Part shown: positions 46,273 to 55,444 of the stretch, one piece after another
How the letters are laid out: each line of letters opens with the position of its first letter
How positions within the stretch are numbered: the stretch's first letter is position 1
Origin: JACNKV01 sp964422145
Lineage (GTDB): Bacteria > Fidelibacterota > Marinisomatia > Marinisomatales > JACNKV01
DNA: 64,000 nt
Assembly: GCA_964422145.1 (NCBI GenBank)
Contig: CAYQZV010000005.1
Location: forward strand, 1-64,000
Direction: 5' to 3'
Position numbers and translations under genes: made by a program
Notes under the pieces: model-generated
Told to the model about the DNA's origin: nothing
Database searches by the model: none
The model's input: the letters and a program-made list of their open reading frames with translations, nothing else

Positions 46273-47469
46273 ATGTTTCGCCCAATTTACATATTATTAA
46301 TCCTTACCGTTTTCATCGGATGTTTCATTCAGGCTCAGCCGCGGGATTTTGACGAAGAACTGCAATTCCAAAACAAAGCAGTTGAATCACTGAAGAATGA
46401 AATCGAATCCACTCGAAAACGAATAGAGCGAGAAGCCAACCGTGAAAAATCAACGGCTCGTAAAATATCCGATCTTAACGAAGAGATATCACTTCTTGAT
46501 CGATTAATCGGTGAGTTGGTCAAAGAAGAAAGAAATGTGCGGAATGAAATCACCCGATTTGAAGAACGCTTAGCTCAAAACAATCGGGAATTAGATGCCC
46601 TCCGCGAACGGTATGAAAAACGTGTCGTAGCTGTTTATAAGAAAGGAAAGTTGTCTCCGCTTGAGAAAGTATTAAGTTCAACTACGTGGAGACAAGCCGT
46701 TTACCGTACTCAGTATATTAAAATCATATCTGATATCGAGAAAGAATTACAATCCAAAATGCAGTCGCTGATGATCACCATCGGGCAGGACAAACTAAAG
46801 ATGGAAGCAGCACTGAGACGGAACATATCCCTGAAACGGGAACAGGAACAGCAGCGAAAACTCATGCGGCAGAAACGGATCGAAAATGAGAAACAGCTGA
46901 AAAAGATCAAGAAGAGTCAAGTTGAGTTGGCGAGTTATCTGGATGAGAAAAAAGCTGGTTTGAAGCAACTGGAAGAAGTCCAGAAAAAGATTTTAGAGGA
47001 TAAGGCTAGATATGAACGAGCAGAACGAATCCGAAGGCAGCAGCAAGCACTTCAATCCAAAAGCTTCTCAGAGTTAAAAGGAAAATTATCCTGGCCTGCA
47101 GAGGGGCGGGTTATAGCAAAATTTGGGCGACAATGGAATCCAAAACTGAAAACCACGACTGAAAATCCGGGAATCGACATCAAAGGAAAACCCGGATCAG
47201 AAATCCGAACGGTATTGAATGGTGTGGTAACAACCATCACCTATATTCGGGGTTATGGCACAACGATTATCGTTGATCACGGCGGCGGGTTTTACACGGT
47301 TTACAGTCATGTGACGAATATCCAAACCAACGTTGACAGTGAGATTCGCGCCGGAGATATTATTGCTTATATGGGGGATTCGGGTTCAGTGAACGGGGCA
47401 ATGCTCCATTTCGAAATCTGGGGGAAAAGCCAAAAGTTGGATCCGGAAAAATGGCTGAAGAAAAAGTAA
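46273..47469 (+). CDS. EnvC-like murein hydrolase activator (coiled coil plus degenerate LytM domain)
   Basis: The 398-residue protein has a signal peptide (L-I-L-T-V-F-I-G-C-F-I-Q-A), a long coiled coil (about 25-255) and a C-terminal LytM/M23 domain (about 275-395). The M23 zinc ligands are altered: the first motif reads N-P-G-I-D (no His) and the last reads M-L-H-F-E instead of H-x-H, as in EnvC and NlpD, which activate amidases rather than cut peptidoglycan. It overlaps the holB gene by 19 bases. Confidence 0.85.
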   Translation: MFRPIYILLILTVFIGCFIQAQPRDFDEELQFQNKAVESLKNEIESTRKRIEREANREKSTARKISDLNEEISLLDRLIGELVKEERNVRNEITRFEERLAQNNRELDALRERYEKRVVAVYKKGKLSPLEKVLSSTTWRQAVYRTQYIKIISDIEKELQSKMQSLMITIGQDKLKMEAALRRNISLKREQEQQRKLMRQKRIENEKQLKKIKKSQVELASYLDEKKAGLKQLEEVQKKILEDKARYERAERIRRQQQALQSKSFSELKGKLSWPAEGRVIAKFGRQWNPKLKTTTENPGIDIKGKPGSEIRTVLNGVVTTITYIRGYGTTIIVDHGGGFYTVYSHVTNIQTNVDSEIRAGDIIAYMGDSGSVNGAMLHFEIWGKSQKLDPEKWLKKK

Positions 47470-48614
47470 AGTCGGTTTTTTCACTTCAGCCGGCCTTATC
47501 ACATTCCTTACTTCGGATGGTGACGTCTGACCGTATCGGAAGCGCTTATCTTTTTTCAGGACCTCGCGGTGCAGGTAAAGAAACGATTGCCGCAGAATTT
47601 GCAGCTGTTTTAAATTGCGAACACCCGACAGAAACAGGACGATGTAGAACCTGTGCATCATGTTTACGCTCGAATCAATTTCAACATGAAAGCATTAAAT
47701 TTGTTCTTCCGCTCCCGACACCCACGAAGGATAAAACATCTAAAGATCCGTTAAAGGGATTAACTCCTGACGAAATGAAATATCTTACGGATGCTTTACT
47801 GAAGAAATCTAAAGATCCGTTTTTTAAAATTCGAGTTCCCCGAGCCACACGAATTCTGCTGACATCGGTTCAGGAATTGCGAAACATTCTGTATTTAAAG
47901 ACACTGTCCAAAGGACGGAAAGTTGTTCTGATCTACGATGCACATCTATTGTCATCAGGGCAGGGAGAGAGTGCTAACGCATTATTAAAAATACTCGAAG
48001 AACCGCCGGAAAATACCACGCTGATCCTTGTGACCGATCATAAACCGGAACTGCTTCCGACGATCATATCCAGATGTCAGCAAGTGGATTTTCCACCGAT
48101 CACTCCGGATATTGTGATCCAACATTTGATGTCAAGGGGAGTGGGACAGAAGGAAGCGGAATTTATATCCGGAATTGCCGAAGGAGATATGGTACGCGCC
48201 ATCACATTATCTGAACAATCCAAAGATGAAATTGTGAACCAAATGAAATCGATGGCAGCGATAGCCAGCTCAACTGATGGAAAATCATGGAAGAAATTCA
48301 CCGATGATTACAGCAAAATGGCTCGATACAATCCGGAAGAATTCAGCTTTCATTTTTATCTGCTTCAACTCTGGTTCAGAACGGTCTATCGATATCAAAA
48401 GCAGTTGGATGACCAGCTATACATCGACAATCTGCAAACCGATATTCATAATTTTTCCGATCGGTATTCCATGGCAGATTTTGCAGAGATCGATCATGAA
48501 ATCGAGAAGGTTTTTATTGCCAAAGAACGAAATTTGTTTATGCCGTTGGTTTTAACAAATTTGCTGATTAATATTCAAAAAGAATTACATGGGAAATATG
48601 ATGTCAAAAAGTAA
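47451..48614 (+). CDS. holB: DNA polymerase III delta-prime subunit
   Basis: The 387-residue clamp loader subunit has a modified Walker A (G-P-R-G-A-G-K-E), the zinc module C-E-H-x5-R-C-R-T-C-A-S-C, L-L-K-I-L-E-E-P-P-E-N-T and the arginine-finger S-R-C motif. It loads the sliding clamp during replication. The gene overlaps the EnvC-like gene and the metG start, so it sits inside a compact operon. An insert between the zinc module and the sensor region (about residues 85-130) is longer than in E. coli. Confidence 0.9.
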   Translation: MAEEKVKSVFSLQPALSHSLLRMVTSDRIGSAYLFSGPRGAGKETIAAEFAAVLNCEHPTETGRCRTCASCLRSNQFQHESIKFVLPLPTPTKDKTSKDPLKGLTPDEMKYLTDALLKKSKDPFFKIRVPRATRILLTSVQELRNILYLKTLSKGRKVVLIYDAHLLSSGQGESANALLKILEEPPENTTLILVTDHKPELLPTIISRCQQVDFPPITPDIVIQHLMSRGVGQKEAEFISGIAEGDMVRAITLSEQSKDEIVNQMKSMAAIASSTDGKSWKKFTDDYSKMARYNPEEFSFHFYLLQLWFRTVYRYQKQLDDQLYIDNLQTDIHNFSDRYSMADFAEIDHEIEKVFIAKERNLFMPLVLTNLLINIQKELHGKYDVKK

Positions 48615-50493
48615 AAAATATTATATAACTACGCCGATTTATTATGCAAATGATGAGCCGCATATCGGGCATTCTTACACAACCATCCTTGCGGATGTGT
48701 TGACCCGCTATCACAAAACAGCCGGTGAAGATACTTTCTTCCTCACCGGATTGGATGAACACGGATTAAAGGTTCAACAAGCGGCAGAATCCAATGGAAT
48801 TGACCCGCAAACTCATTGCGATCGAATGGCACCCAAATGGAAAATCCTTTGGGAGAAACTGCATATTCAATATAATGATTTCATCCGGACGACCGAACCG
48901 CGTCATGAAAAAGTCGTTCAGGATGTGCTGATCAAAGTGAACGAAGTCGGAGATATTTACATCGATGAATATGGCGGACATTACTGTGTTGGCTGTGAAC
49001 GTTTTTATACAGAAAAAGAGTTAGAGGGAGGGAAATGCCCTCAGCATGAGAAAGAACTAGAGTTCATTACAGAGAAAAATTACTTTTTCAAGATGAGTAA
49101 ATATCAGCAGCAGTTGATTGATTACATCCATGCTAACCCGGAATTTATTCAGCCGGAACACCGTAAAAATGAAATCCTCGGATTTTTGCGCCAACCGCTG
49201 GAAGATTTATGCATCTCACGCCCGAAAAGCAGATTAAGTTGGGGAGTAGAACTTCCATTTGATGATGATTATGTGACTTATGTGTGGTTTGATGCCTTGT
49301 TGAACTATGTGACCGGCCCGGGGTACGGAAGTGATACGGAAGCCTTTGAGAAATGGTGGCCCGAAGCCGTTCATTTGATCGGCAAGGATATTTTGATGAC
49401 CCACGCAATTTATTGGCCGACGATGTTAATGTCAGCCGGAATTCCGCTTCCGAAAACCATCTTTGCCCACGGATGGTGGCTGATGGAGGAATCCAAAATG
49501 AGTAAATCATTGGGCAATGTGGTTAATCCAATGGAACTCATTGATGAATACGGTGTTGATCCGGTTCGGTATTATTTGATGCGTGAAATGGTGTTGGGTC
49601 AGGATTCAAACTTTACGATGGATTCATTTATCAAACGGTATAACAGCGATCTTGCGAATGATTTCGGGAATTTATTAAGCCGCGTGAGCCGCTTGATCGA
49701 AAAGAATTTTGACGGGATACTTCCGGAATGGGACGAACCGACATCAGCCGAAAAGACGCTACAATCCGATGCAGAAGCAACTGCTGAAAAAGTGAATCGA
49801 ATGGTGCGATCCATGCGGATCAATGAAGCGATTGAAGAAACGATGCAGTTCATCCGAAGTGTGAATCGTTATATGGAACAGAACGCGCCGTGGAAGCTGG
49901 TCAAAACGGATAAAGATGCTGCGGGGAGAGTGTTGATGAATGCCGCGGAAGGAATTCGATTTAGCGCCTTACTCCTGGAACCCGTCATGCCAAACAGAAT
50001 ACTGACAGTTTTGGAAACGTTAAATTCCGTTGGAACCGATCTGAACTGGGGCGGACTGACATCGGGGAATCAGCTTCAAACCCATCCGCCGTTATTCCCG
50101 AGAATCGATGTTGAAGCAAAAGCCAAACAAAAACCCGAACCAAAACCCAAGGAAAAAGCATTGGACAATGTGATCACATTTGATGATTTTTTAAACGTAA
50201 AACTCAAAACAGCGAAGGTGCTTGAAGTGGAAAAAGTGGAAGGCGCAGATCGGTTATTGAAGCTGCAAATCGATGTTGGTAATGAACAACGTCAGATTGT
50301 AGCAGGAATCGCAGAGTTTTATCAACCGGAAGAGGTTGTGGGAAAAATGATCGTCATTGTGACTAATTTAGCTCCGGCAAAGATCCGCGGGATTGAATCC
50401 CAAGGGATGCTGCTTGCGGCGAAAAAAGGGAAGAAACTTACGTTGGTTACAGTTGAAGATCCTTCGATAGGGAATGGAGTCTCGGTAAGTTAG
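48601..50493 (+). CDS. metG: Methionyl-tRNA synthetase
   Basis: The enzyme charges tRNA-Met. HIGH signature is P-H-I-G-H, KMSKS is K-M-S-K-S-L-G-N; a zinc knuckle C-V-G-C-x10-G-G-K-C-P-Q-H lies near residue 125. The C-terminal 110 residues form a tRNA-binding domain (I-T-F-D-D-F-L-N-V-K-L-K-T-A-K-V, then G-I-E-S-Q-G-M-L-L-A-A). Three ATGs (48589, 48598, 48601) compete; I take 48601 because family proteins begin close to K-Y-Y-I-T-T-P-I-Y-Y. It overlaps holB, and tatD and ksgA follow, a widely conserved order. Confidence 0.96.
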   Translation: MSKSKKYYITTPIYYANDEPHIGHSYTTILADVLTRYHKTAGEDTFFLTGLDEHGLKVQQAAESNGIDPQTHCDRMAPKWKILWEKLHIQYNDFIRTTEPRHEKVVQDVLIKVNEVGDIYIDEYGGHYCVGCERFYTEKELEGGKCPQHEKELEFITEKNYFFKMSKYQQQLIDYIHANPEFIQPEHRKNEILGFLRQPLEDLCISRPKSRLSWGVELPFDDDYVTYVWFDALLNYVTGPGYGSDTEAFEKWWPEAVHLIGKDILMTHAIYWPTMLMSAGIPLPKTIFAHGWWLMEESKMSKSLGNVVNPMELIDEYGVDPVRYYLMREMVLGQDSNFTMDSFIKRYNSDLANDFGNLLSRVSRLIEKNFDGILPEWDEPTSAEKTLQSDAEATAEKVNRMVRSMRINEAIEETMQFIRSVNRYMEQNAPWKLVKTDKDAAGRVLMNAAEGIRFSALLLEPVMPNRILTVLETLNSVGTDLNWGGLTSGNQLQTHPPLFPRIDVEAKAKQKPEPKPKEKALDNVITFDDFLNVKLKTAKVLEVEKVEGADRLLKLQIDVGNEQRQIVAGIAEFYQPEEVVGKMIVIVTNLAPAKIRGIESQGMLLAAKKGKKLTLVTVEDPSIGNGVSVS

Positions 50494-50525
50494 CGACCGT
50501 TAAAATATTCGAGATTGACTTATTT

Positions 50526-51296
50526 ATGAAACAAAAGCTTGTGGACTCCCATTGTCATCTTTTCTTTGACGGCATCAAACACAATCTGGCCCAGGTCATT
50601 GAACGAGCAAAGACGGATGGTGTGGATTGTTTCATTTGCCCGGGAATTAATCTTGATTCCTCTAAAGAAAGCATTGCTATTGCGGAAGAGTATCCGGAAG
50701 TGTTTGCGACGGTAGGTATCCATCCGCATGATGTGGAAGATGCTTCGGAAAATTATATCACCGACTTAACCGAATTATCTGAAAACCAAAATGTTGTCGC
50801 CATTGGAGAGATCGGGCTGGATTATTTTCGCGATTATTCTGATCATGATGTGCAGCGGAAATTATTTCGAGAGCAAATCGAGTTAGCGATGAAGTTGAAT
50901 TATCCGATTGTTTTTCACAATAGGGCGGCGGATCATGATGTGTTGAGTATCCTAAATGAAACGGGTTGCACAAAGGGAGTTGCACATTGTTTTTCTAGTG
51001 ATATCAAAACAGCGAATGCTTTCATTGATCTGGGTTTCTATATTTCATTTGCAGGAAATGTAACCTATAAAAACAGCGGATTGGCTGAAGTGGCGAAAGA
51101 GATCCCATTAGAAAAAATGTTCATTGAAACGGATTCACCGTTTTTAAGTCCGGTTCCATTCCGCGGGAAACCCAATGAGCCCGCCCGAGTCAAAAAGATT
51201 GCGGAATTTATTGCGGACAAAAGAGGATGCTCATTGGAGGAGATCGCTTCTGCAACGACACATAATGTCCGAACGCTTTTCAGATTGGAGAGTTGA
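50526..51296 (+). CDS. tatD: TatD-family metal-dependent hydrolase
   Basis: The 256-residue TIM-barrel nuclease has the metal ligands in D-S-H-C-H-L, G-E-I-G-L-D-Y, F-H-N-R-A-A, A-H-C-F-S-S and E-T-D-S-P-F-L. TatD proteins act as 3'-5' exonucleases or D-aminoacyl-tRNA-related deacylases; activity here is not certain. It lies between metG and ksgA, as in many bacteria, and its stop overlaps the ksgA start (TGATG). Confidence 0.93.
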   Translation: MKQKLVDSHCHLFFDGIKHNLAQVIERAKTDGVDCFICPGINLDSSKESIAIAEEYPEVFATVGIHPHDVEDASENYITDLTELSENQNVVAIGEIGLDYFRDYSDHDVQRKLFREQIELAMKLNYPIVFHNRAADHDVLSILNETGCTKGVAHCFSSDIKTANAFIDLGFYISFAGNVTYKNSGLAEVAKEIPLEKMFIETDSPFLSPVPFRGKPNEPARVKKIAEFIADKRGCSLEEIASATTHNVRTLFRLES

Positions 51297-52048
51297 TGAA
51301 GACCGATCATCCTTTCCGAAAAAAGTGGGGGCAGAATTTTCTGGCAGATACTAACTTATTGACAAAAATTGTCAATACCGTCAATCCAAAACCGGATGAT
51401 CATATTCTGGAAATAGGCCCGGGAGAAGGCGCATTAACGAAGATCATTTTACCCATGGTGGCTGAAATGGCTGCCGTAGAGATTGATCCGCTGCTCATTA
51501 AATATTTAAAAATACAGAAGTCGTTGTCTTCCTGTCATTTCATCCATGCAGATATTTTATGGACGGATCTTGCGGAACTGCCCATTCCAACGCCAGTTCG
51601 GATCATCGGAAATATCCCGTATAATATTACATCTCCGATCTTATTCTGGCTGATTGAACAGCGGGAGCATTGGTCGGATGCTTACATGATGGTTCAAAAA
51701 GAAGTGGCTGCACGGCTAACCGCCGCTGTCGGGACGAAAACATATGGCAGACTGACGGTAATGACTTCTGCTTTTCTGGATATTGAACAATGTTTTACTA
51801 TTCCTCCAACCGTTTTTATTCCACGTCCAAAAGTTGATTCAGCTATTATCAAATTGGTTAAGAAACCGAAGAGCATGGTTTCTGAAATACAGTACAAGAA
51901 ATTTGAATCATTGGTTAAAGCCGCATTCTCCAGCCGTCGGAAAATGCTTCGTAACACATTGAAAGGATTTAATATTCCAGAAGGAACGCTTGACCTTTCA
52001 CGCCGCCCCGAAACATTGACCGTAGAGGAGTTTGTGAGATTATTGTAA
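51296..52048 (+). CDS. rsmA: 16S rRNA (adenine1518/1519-N6,N6)-dimethyltransferase
   Basis: Also called KsgA. The 250-residue protein methylates two adjacent adenines in the 3' hairpin of 16S rRNA using SAM. Motifs: K-W-G-Q-N-F-L near the start, motif I E-I-G-P-G-E-G-A-L-T, and catalytic N-I-P-Y-N-I-T-S-P-I. The start is ATG 51296 with GGAGAG upstream, rather than TTG 51293. Confidence 0.96.
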   Translation: MKTDHPFRKKWGQNFLADTNLLTKIVNTVNPKPDDHILEIGPGEGALTKIILPMVAEMAAVEIDPLLIKYLKIQKSLSSCHFIHADILWTDLAELPIPTPVRIIGNIPYNITSPILFWLIEQREHWSDAYMMVQKEVAARLTAAVGTKTYGRLTVMTSAFLDIEQCFTIPPTVFIPRPKVDSAIIKLVKKPKSMVSEIQYKKFESLVKAAFSSRRKMLRNTLKGFNIPEGTLDLSRRPETLTVEEFVRLL

Positions 52049-52132
52049 CGTATCAATTCAATGTTTTGTTTTATATAAAAAAATATGTGTAACTTTCTAG
52101 GCTAATCTTGAACGAATATTCAAGGAGAATTT

Positions 52133-52987
52133 ATGGCAAAAGCAGGCAGAGCAATTAACGAATCCAACCGCAGTCTGAGTCGATATCTTGAAGAGATCGG
52201 CCAGTACGAACCTCTGAAACCAGAGGAAGAGGTCAAGTGCGCCCAGTTAATTAAAAAGGGGAGTATGCCGGCACTTAAAAAATTGACCGAAGCCAATTTA
52301 CGCTTCGTCGTTTCGGTTGCGAAGGATTATCAAGGTCAAGGATTGCCGTTAACGGATCTGATCAATGAAGGTAATTTAGGATTAATTAAAGCCGCAGGTC
52401 GTTTCGATGAAACCCGCGGATTTAAATTCATTTCCTACGCAGTTTGGTGGATCCGCCAATCGATTTTACAAGCACTGGCAGAACATTCCCGAATCGTCCG
52501 TTTGCCGTTGAACCGGGTCGGGACGATCAGCAAGATCACCAAAACAGCTGAAAAATTAGAAGCAGAAATTGAAAGAAGTCCAAATGAGGATGAACTCGGA
52601 AGACAGCTTGAAATGACATCGGTAGAAGTGATTGACGCCATGCGTATCTCCAGAAGACACCATTCATTGAATGCACCGTTCAGAGAAGGAGAGAAAAACT
52701 CGCTCATCGATGTGATTGAAGATGATAAGCAAACATCTCCGGATGAATCCTTAATGTCTGACTCCTTAAAAGATGAGATCAAACAAGCATTAGAAACCCT
52801 GAAAGAGCGTGAGCGTCAGGTCATCAAAATGTATTTTGGGATTGAGCGGGACTATGCATTGACACTCAATGAAATCGGGGAAGAATTTAATTTAACCAGG
52901 GAACGTGTCCGGCAGATCAAAGAAAAAGCGATCCGCCGATTACGTCATCGTTCTCGCAGTAAAGCTTTAAGAACCTATTTAGGATAA
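52133..52987 (+). CDS. rpoD: RNA polymerase primary sigma factor (RpoD/SigA family, short form)
   Basis: The 284-residue protein has sigma regions 1.2 (N-R-S-L-S-R-Y-L-E-E-I-G), 2 (D-L-I-N-E-G-N-L-G-L-I-K-A and W-W-I-R-Q-S-I), 3 and 4 (L-T-L-N-E-I-G-E-E-F-N-L-T-R-E-R-V-R-Q-I). It lacks region 1.1 and the long non-conserved insert, as in the primary sigma factors of Bacteroidota and relatives. AAGGAGAATTT precedes the start. rpsU follows directly, echoing the rpsU-rpoD linkage known in other bacteria. Confidence 0.93.
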   Translation: MAKAGRAINESNRSLSRYLEEIGQYEPLKPEEEVKCAQLIKKGSMPALKKLTEANLRFVVSVAKDYQGQGLPLTDLINEGNLGLIKAAGRFDETRGFKFISYAVWWIRQSILQALAEHSRIVRLPLNRVGTISKITKTAEKLEAEIERSPNEDELGRQLEMTSVEVIDAMRISRRHHSLNAPFREGEKNSLIDVIEDDKQTSPDESLMSDSLKDEIKQALETLKERERQVIKMYFGIERDYALTLNEIGEEFNLTRERVRQIKEKAIRRLRHRSRSKALRTYLG

Positions 52988-52993
52988 TCCGCA

Positions 52994-53012
52994 AGGGAGG
53001 TGACATAAATCC
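52994..53012 (+). promoter_or_regulatory. Very strong Shine-Dalgarno sequence of rpsU
   Basis: GGAGGTGA (within AGGGAGGTGA) is an eight-base perfect match to the usual 16S rRNA tail, stronger than the sites of most genes in this window. In Bacteroidota, bS21 itself controls use of the anti-SD region, and rpsU keeps a strong SD for autoregulation. Confidence 0.6.
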
Positions 53013-53210
53013 ATGGTAGAAGTAACCGTCAGAGAAGGAGAACAGCTCGAACGCGCATTACGACGCTTTAAGAAGAAGTGGGAGCGCGCAGGAGTTCTTC
53101 GAGAACTGAAAAAGAAGTCTTTTTATGTGAAGCCCAGTGATGAAAAACGCGACACAAAGAAAAAGACGATGCGCCGCCTTGCCCGGTTTGCCCGTTACGC
53201 TCAGCAGTAA
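53013..53210 (+). CDS. rpsU: Small ribosomal subunit protein bS21
   Basis: The 65-residue basic protein matches bS21: V-R-E-G-E-Q-L-E-R-A-L-R-R-F-K-K-K near the N-terminus, and L-R-E-L-K-K-K-S-F-Y, with an Arg/Lys-rich tail. bS21 sits near the mRNA exit path by the anti-Shine-Dalgarno region. The gene lies 25 bases after rpoD and is followed by a strong terminator. Confidence 0.95.
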   Translation: MVEVTVREGEQLERALRRFKKKWERAGVLRELKKKSFYVKPSDEKRDTKKKTMRRLARFARYAQQ

Positions 53211-53230
53211 CGATCCGGATAATTAATCAG

Positions 53231-53268
53231 AAAAAGGTTCGGGGTTTTCCCCGAGCCTTTTTTATTTT
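53231..53268 (+). terminator. Rho-independent terminator after rpsU
   Basis: AAAAAGGTTCGGGG (53231-53244) pairs with CCCCGAGCCTTTTTT (53249-53263) around a TTTT loop, followed by a T-rich tail. It separates rpoD-rpsU from the phosphohexomutase gene only seven bases later. Confidence 0.92.
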
Positions 53269-53274
53269 TACGAC

Positions 53275-54624
53275 ATGATTATACGCAGTATTTCCGGTGT
53301 TCGGGGAATTACCGAAACACATTTAACCGAACTGGTCACGAAATTGTATGCCCAGGCATTTCATCAATTCCTGCCCGAAGGCGTTATTATGGTCGGCATG
53401 GATGGTCGTCCTTCCGGGGGATTATTACTCCAGACATTTGTTGATGAATTGGTTTTATTAGGACGAGATATCATTGTTTGCGGGATTGTTCCGACACCTA
53501 CAATTCAATTTATGGTAGAACGAACAGAAGCTGTCGGAGGTTTGATCATTACCGCCAGCCATAATCCTGAAGAATGGAATGGATTCAAATTTGTGCGGGA
53601 TGACGGCACATTTTTTCACCCGGAACAATGCTCAGAGCTTTTCCGACTTGTGGATGAACAAAAAACTCTACCCGCTGCAGAAACCCCCGGATTTGTTTGG
53701 CGAGAGAATAACGCGATCCAGAAACATGTGATCCATAATGTCAGTTTGAAATGTATCGATGCAAATAAAATACGATCCAGAAAATTTAAAGTTGTGGTTG
53801 ATGCTGTCAATGCTTCGGGATCTTACGCATTGCCGATGATGCTGGATGCGCTTGGTTGTGAAGTGGTTGAAATAAACTGCGATCAAACCGGGAAGTTTAC
53901 TCGGGGAACTGAACCTTTACCCCACAATTTAACGGACCTTTCAAAAGCCGTGACAGAACATAAGGCAGATATTGGTTTTGCCGTTGATCCGGATGCAGAT
54001 CGACTGGCGATTGTTGATGAAAAAGGGAATCCGATTGGCGAGGAATATACACTGGTTATTGCCGGTGAAGGTTATCTTAAAAAGACAGAGAAAAAAGATG
54101 CGTTTGTAGTAAATATGTCCACATCATTGGCGGTTGATAAAATGGCTGAAAGATATGGTGTATCTGTCAAACGTTCTGCCGTCGGAGAGATCAATGTCGT
54201 TAATATGATGCAGGAGATGAATGTGTCATTCGGCGGAGAAGGAAACGGCGGAGTGATTTTGAAAGAAGCGCATTTGGGCAGGGATTCTTTAGTCGCAGTT
54301 ACATTGGTGTTAAACCGATTGTCACAAACAGATCAAACCGTGAGTGAAATCCGGGAATCATTGCCAAACTTTGAGATTGTGAAAGATAAAGTGGAATTAA
54401 CCGGTGTTGATGTTGATCAGGTATTAGGAAGAATGAAAGAGCTGTTCCCGGATGCCAATATCAATACTTTGGATGGAGTGAAGTACACGTGGGATACTTC
54501 TTGGGTTCACTTGCGTAAATCAAACACAGAGCCGATCATGCGGATCTACGCAGAAGCTGAGACGAAAGAAAAAGCTCAGGGATTAGTGGACAGGGTAAAA
54601 GAAGTTTTTACAATAATTTTGTAA
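53275..54624 (+). CDS. Phosphohexomutase (phosphoglucomutase/phosphomannomutase/GlmM family)
   Basis: The 449-residue alpha-D-phosphohexomutase has the active-site serine in T-A-S-H-N-P, metal site D-P-D-A-D-R-L-A, sugar loop G-E-G-N-G-G-V-I and phosphate site R-K-S-N-T-E-P-I-M-R. Members convert Glc-1-P/6-P, Man-1-P/6-P or GlcN-1-P/6-P; the sugar loop reads G-E-G-N-G-G, not the classical GEXSGH of PGM/PMM, and is nearer to archaeal/GlmM-like forms. The start codon lies right after the rpsU terminator, so its promoter may overlap that region. The BMC locus begins about 750 bases later, but a role there is speculative. Confidence 0.9.
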   Translation: MIIRSISGVRGITETHLTELVTKLYAQAFHQFLPEGVIMVGMDGRPSGGLLLQTFVDELVLLGRDIIVCGIVPTPTIQFMVERTEAVGGLIITASHNPEEWNGFKFVRDDGTFFHPEQCSELFRLVDEQKTLPAAETPGFVWRENNAIQKHVIHNVSLKCIDANKIRSRKFKVVVDAVNASGSYALPMMLDALGCEVVEINCDQTGKFTRGTEPLPHNLTDLSKAVTEHKADIGFAVDPDADRLAIVDEKGNPIGEEYTLVIAGEGYLKKTEKKDAFVVNMSTSLAVDKMAERYGVSVKRSAVGEINVVNMMQEMNVSFGGEGNGGVILKEAHLGRDSLVAVTLVLNRLSQTDQTVSEIRESLPNFEIVKDKVELTGVDVDQVLGRMKELFPDANINTLDGVKYTWDTSWVHLRKSNTEPIMRIYAEAETKEKAQGLVDRVKEVFTIIL

Positions 54625-54657
54625 CATCAACTGTATTGCAGGTTAAGTAACACCAAC

Positions 54658-55179
54658 TCATTGTTTATCTGCTAACTTTTTATTTTTGGAGAAATGGATA
54701 CGTATCGTTTCTTCAAATTCATCAATCTCATGATTGTGATTATAATGATATTCAATATCAATTTTTTTTGAATATAGAATATAGTCATAAAAGATTTTAA
54801 TACGAGAATTTACAGCTAATGAACTTAACATTGACCAGAACTTGCCTGTAAAACTTACATCGCTACAGAAATTTATATAAAAATCTCTATTTATAAGTTT
54901 GGATTTATTATATGAATTGACTGAATAAATTTCACATATATTTTTCCATTGCCTAATACCAAGATCATTAAGGGTTAATATGATCTTACCTCTTTTGGAA
55001 AAATTATCATTTAAGCGTGGGTATTGAATGATTTCAACGGATTCGATATGATCATCAGTAATTAAACTGTGATGATTATGGGATAATACTAAATTAAAAC
55101 AGGAATCATCTGATGTTTCACTCCCCGATAATAAACTAAAAATAAATAATCCAAAAAACAGTTTTAAAAATATGTTCAC
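54658..55179 (-). CDS. Exported protein of unknown function
   Basis: The frame extends to 55311, but AGGAG followed by GTG 55179 gives a normal signal peptide (N-I-F-L-K-L-F-F-G-L-F-I-F-S-L-L-S-G-S). The resulting 173-residue protein has no recognised family. It has a Y-H-Y-N-H-N-H-E-I-D stretch near the C-terminus and several Asn- and Tyr-rich stretches. It is AT-rich and lies opposite to and just before the BMC operon; I see no link between them. Confidence 0.6.
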   Translation of the reverse strand: MNIFLKLFFGLFIFSLLSGSETSDDSCFNLVLSHNHHSLITDDHIESVEIIQYPRLNDNFSKRGKIILTLNDLGIRQWKNICEIYSVNSYNKSKLINRDFYINFCSDVSFTGKFWSMLSSLAVNSRIKIFYDYILYSKKIDIEYHYNHNHEIDEFEETIRIHFSKNKKLADKQ

Positions 55180-55375
55180 ATTCAAACTCCTAACTGTTTG
55201 TAATAATGAGATATTATTAACACTACAAAAATTGAATATTGAATCAGAATTAACAATTTCTGCTGCTATTCTGTAAAGAAAGTAAAATGAAAATTTATTA
55301 AGTTCAACCACATGCTATTAAATTTAATTGTAAATAGTGCGATTTTAGTGATCTATAATAATTTTCAAAAAATAC

Positions 55376-55404
55376 TTGACACCGTTACCTTTCTACGCTT
55401 AAAC
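55376..55404 (+). promoter_or_regulatory. Promoter of the BMC operon
   Basis: TTGACA at 55376-55381 is a consensus -35; after 17 bases TTAAAC at 55399-55404 is a partial -10. Two operator-like repeats begin directly downstream, so bound repressor would cover the start site. Confidence 0.55.
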
Positions 55405-55405
55405 T

Positions 55406-55440
55406 TGAACAGATGTTACAGCAAGCTGAACATATGTTCA
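55406..55440. promoter_or_regulatory. Tandem operator palindromes of the SorC-family regulator
   Basis: A perfect 14-bp palindrome TGAACATATGTTCA lies at 55427-55440, four bases before the regulator start codon. A second copy, TGAACAGATGTTAC (11 of 14 identical), lies at 55406-55419, 21 bases upstream centre to centre, i.e. two helical turns. Position just downstream of the -10 and the spacing fit autorepression by a tetrameric SorC/DeoR protein. Confidence 0.7.
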
Positions 55441-55444
55441 TACA

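Noticed and set aside
53275..54624. Phosphohexomutase as a phosphopentomutase feeding the BMC pathway
   Set aside because: Its motifs fit hexomutases; it is separated from the BMC operon by a divergent gene and lacks the operator palindrome.
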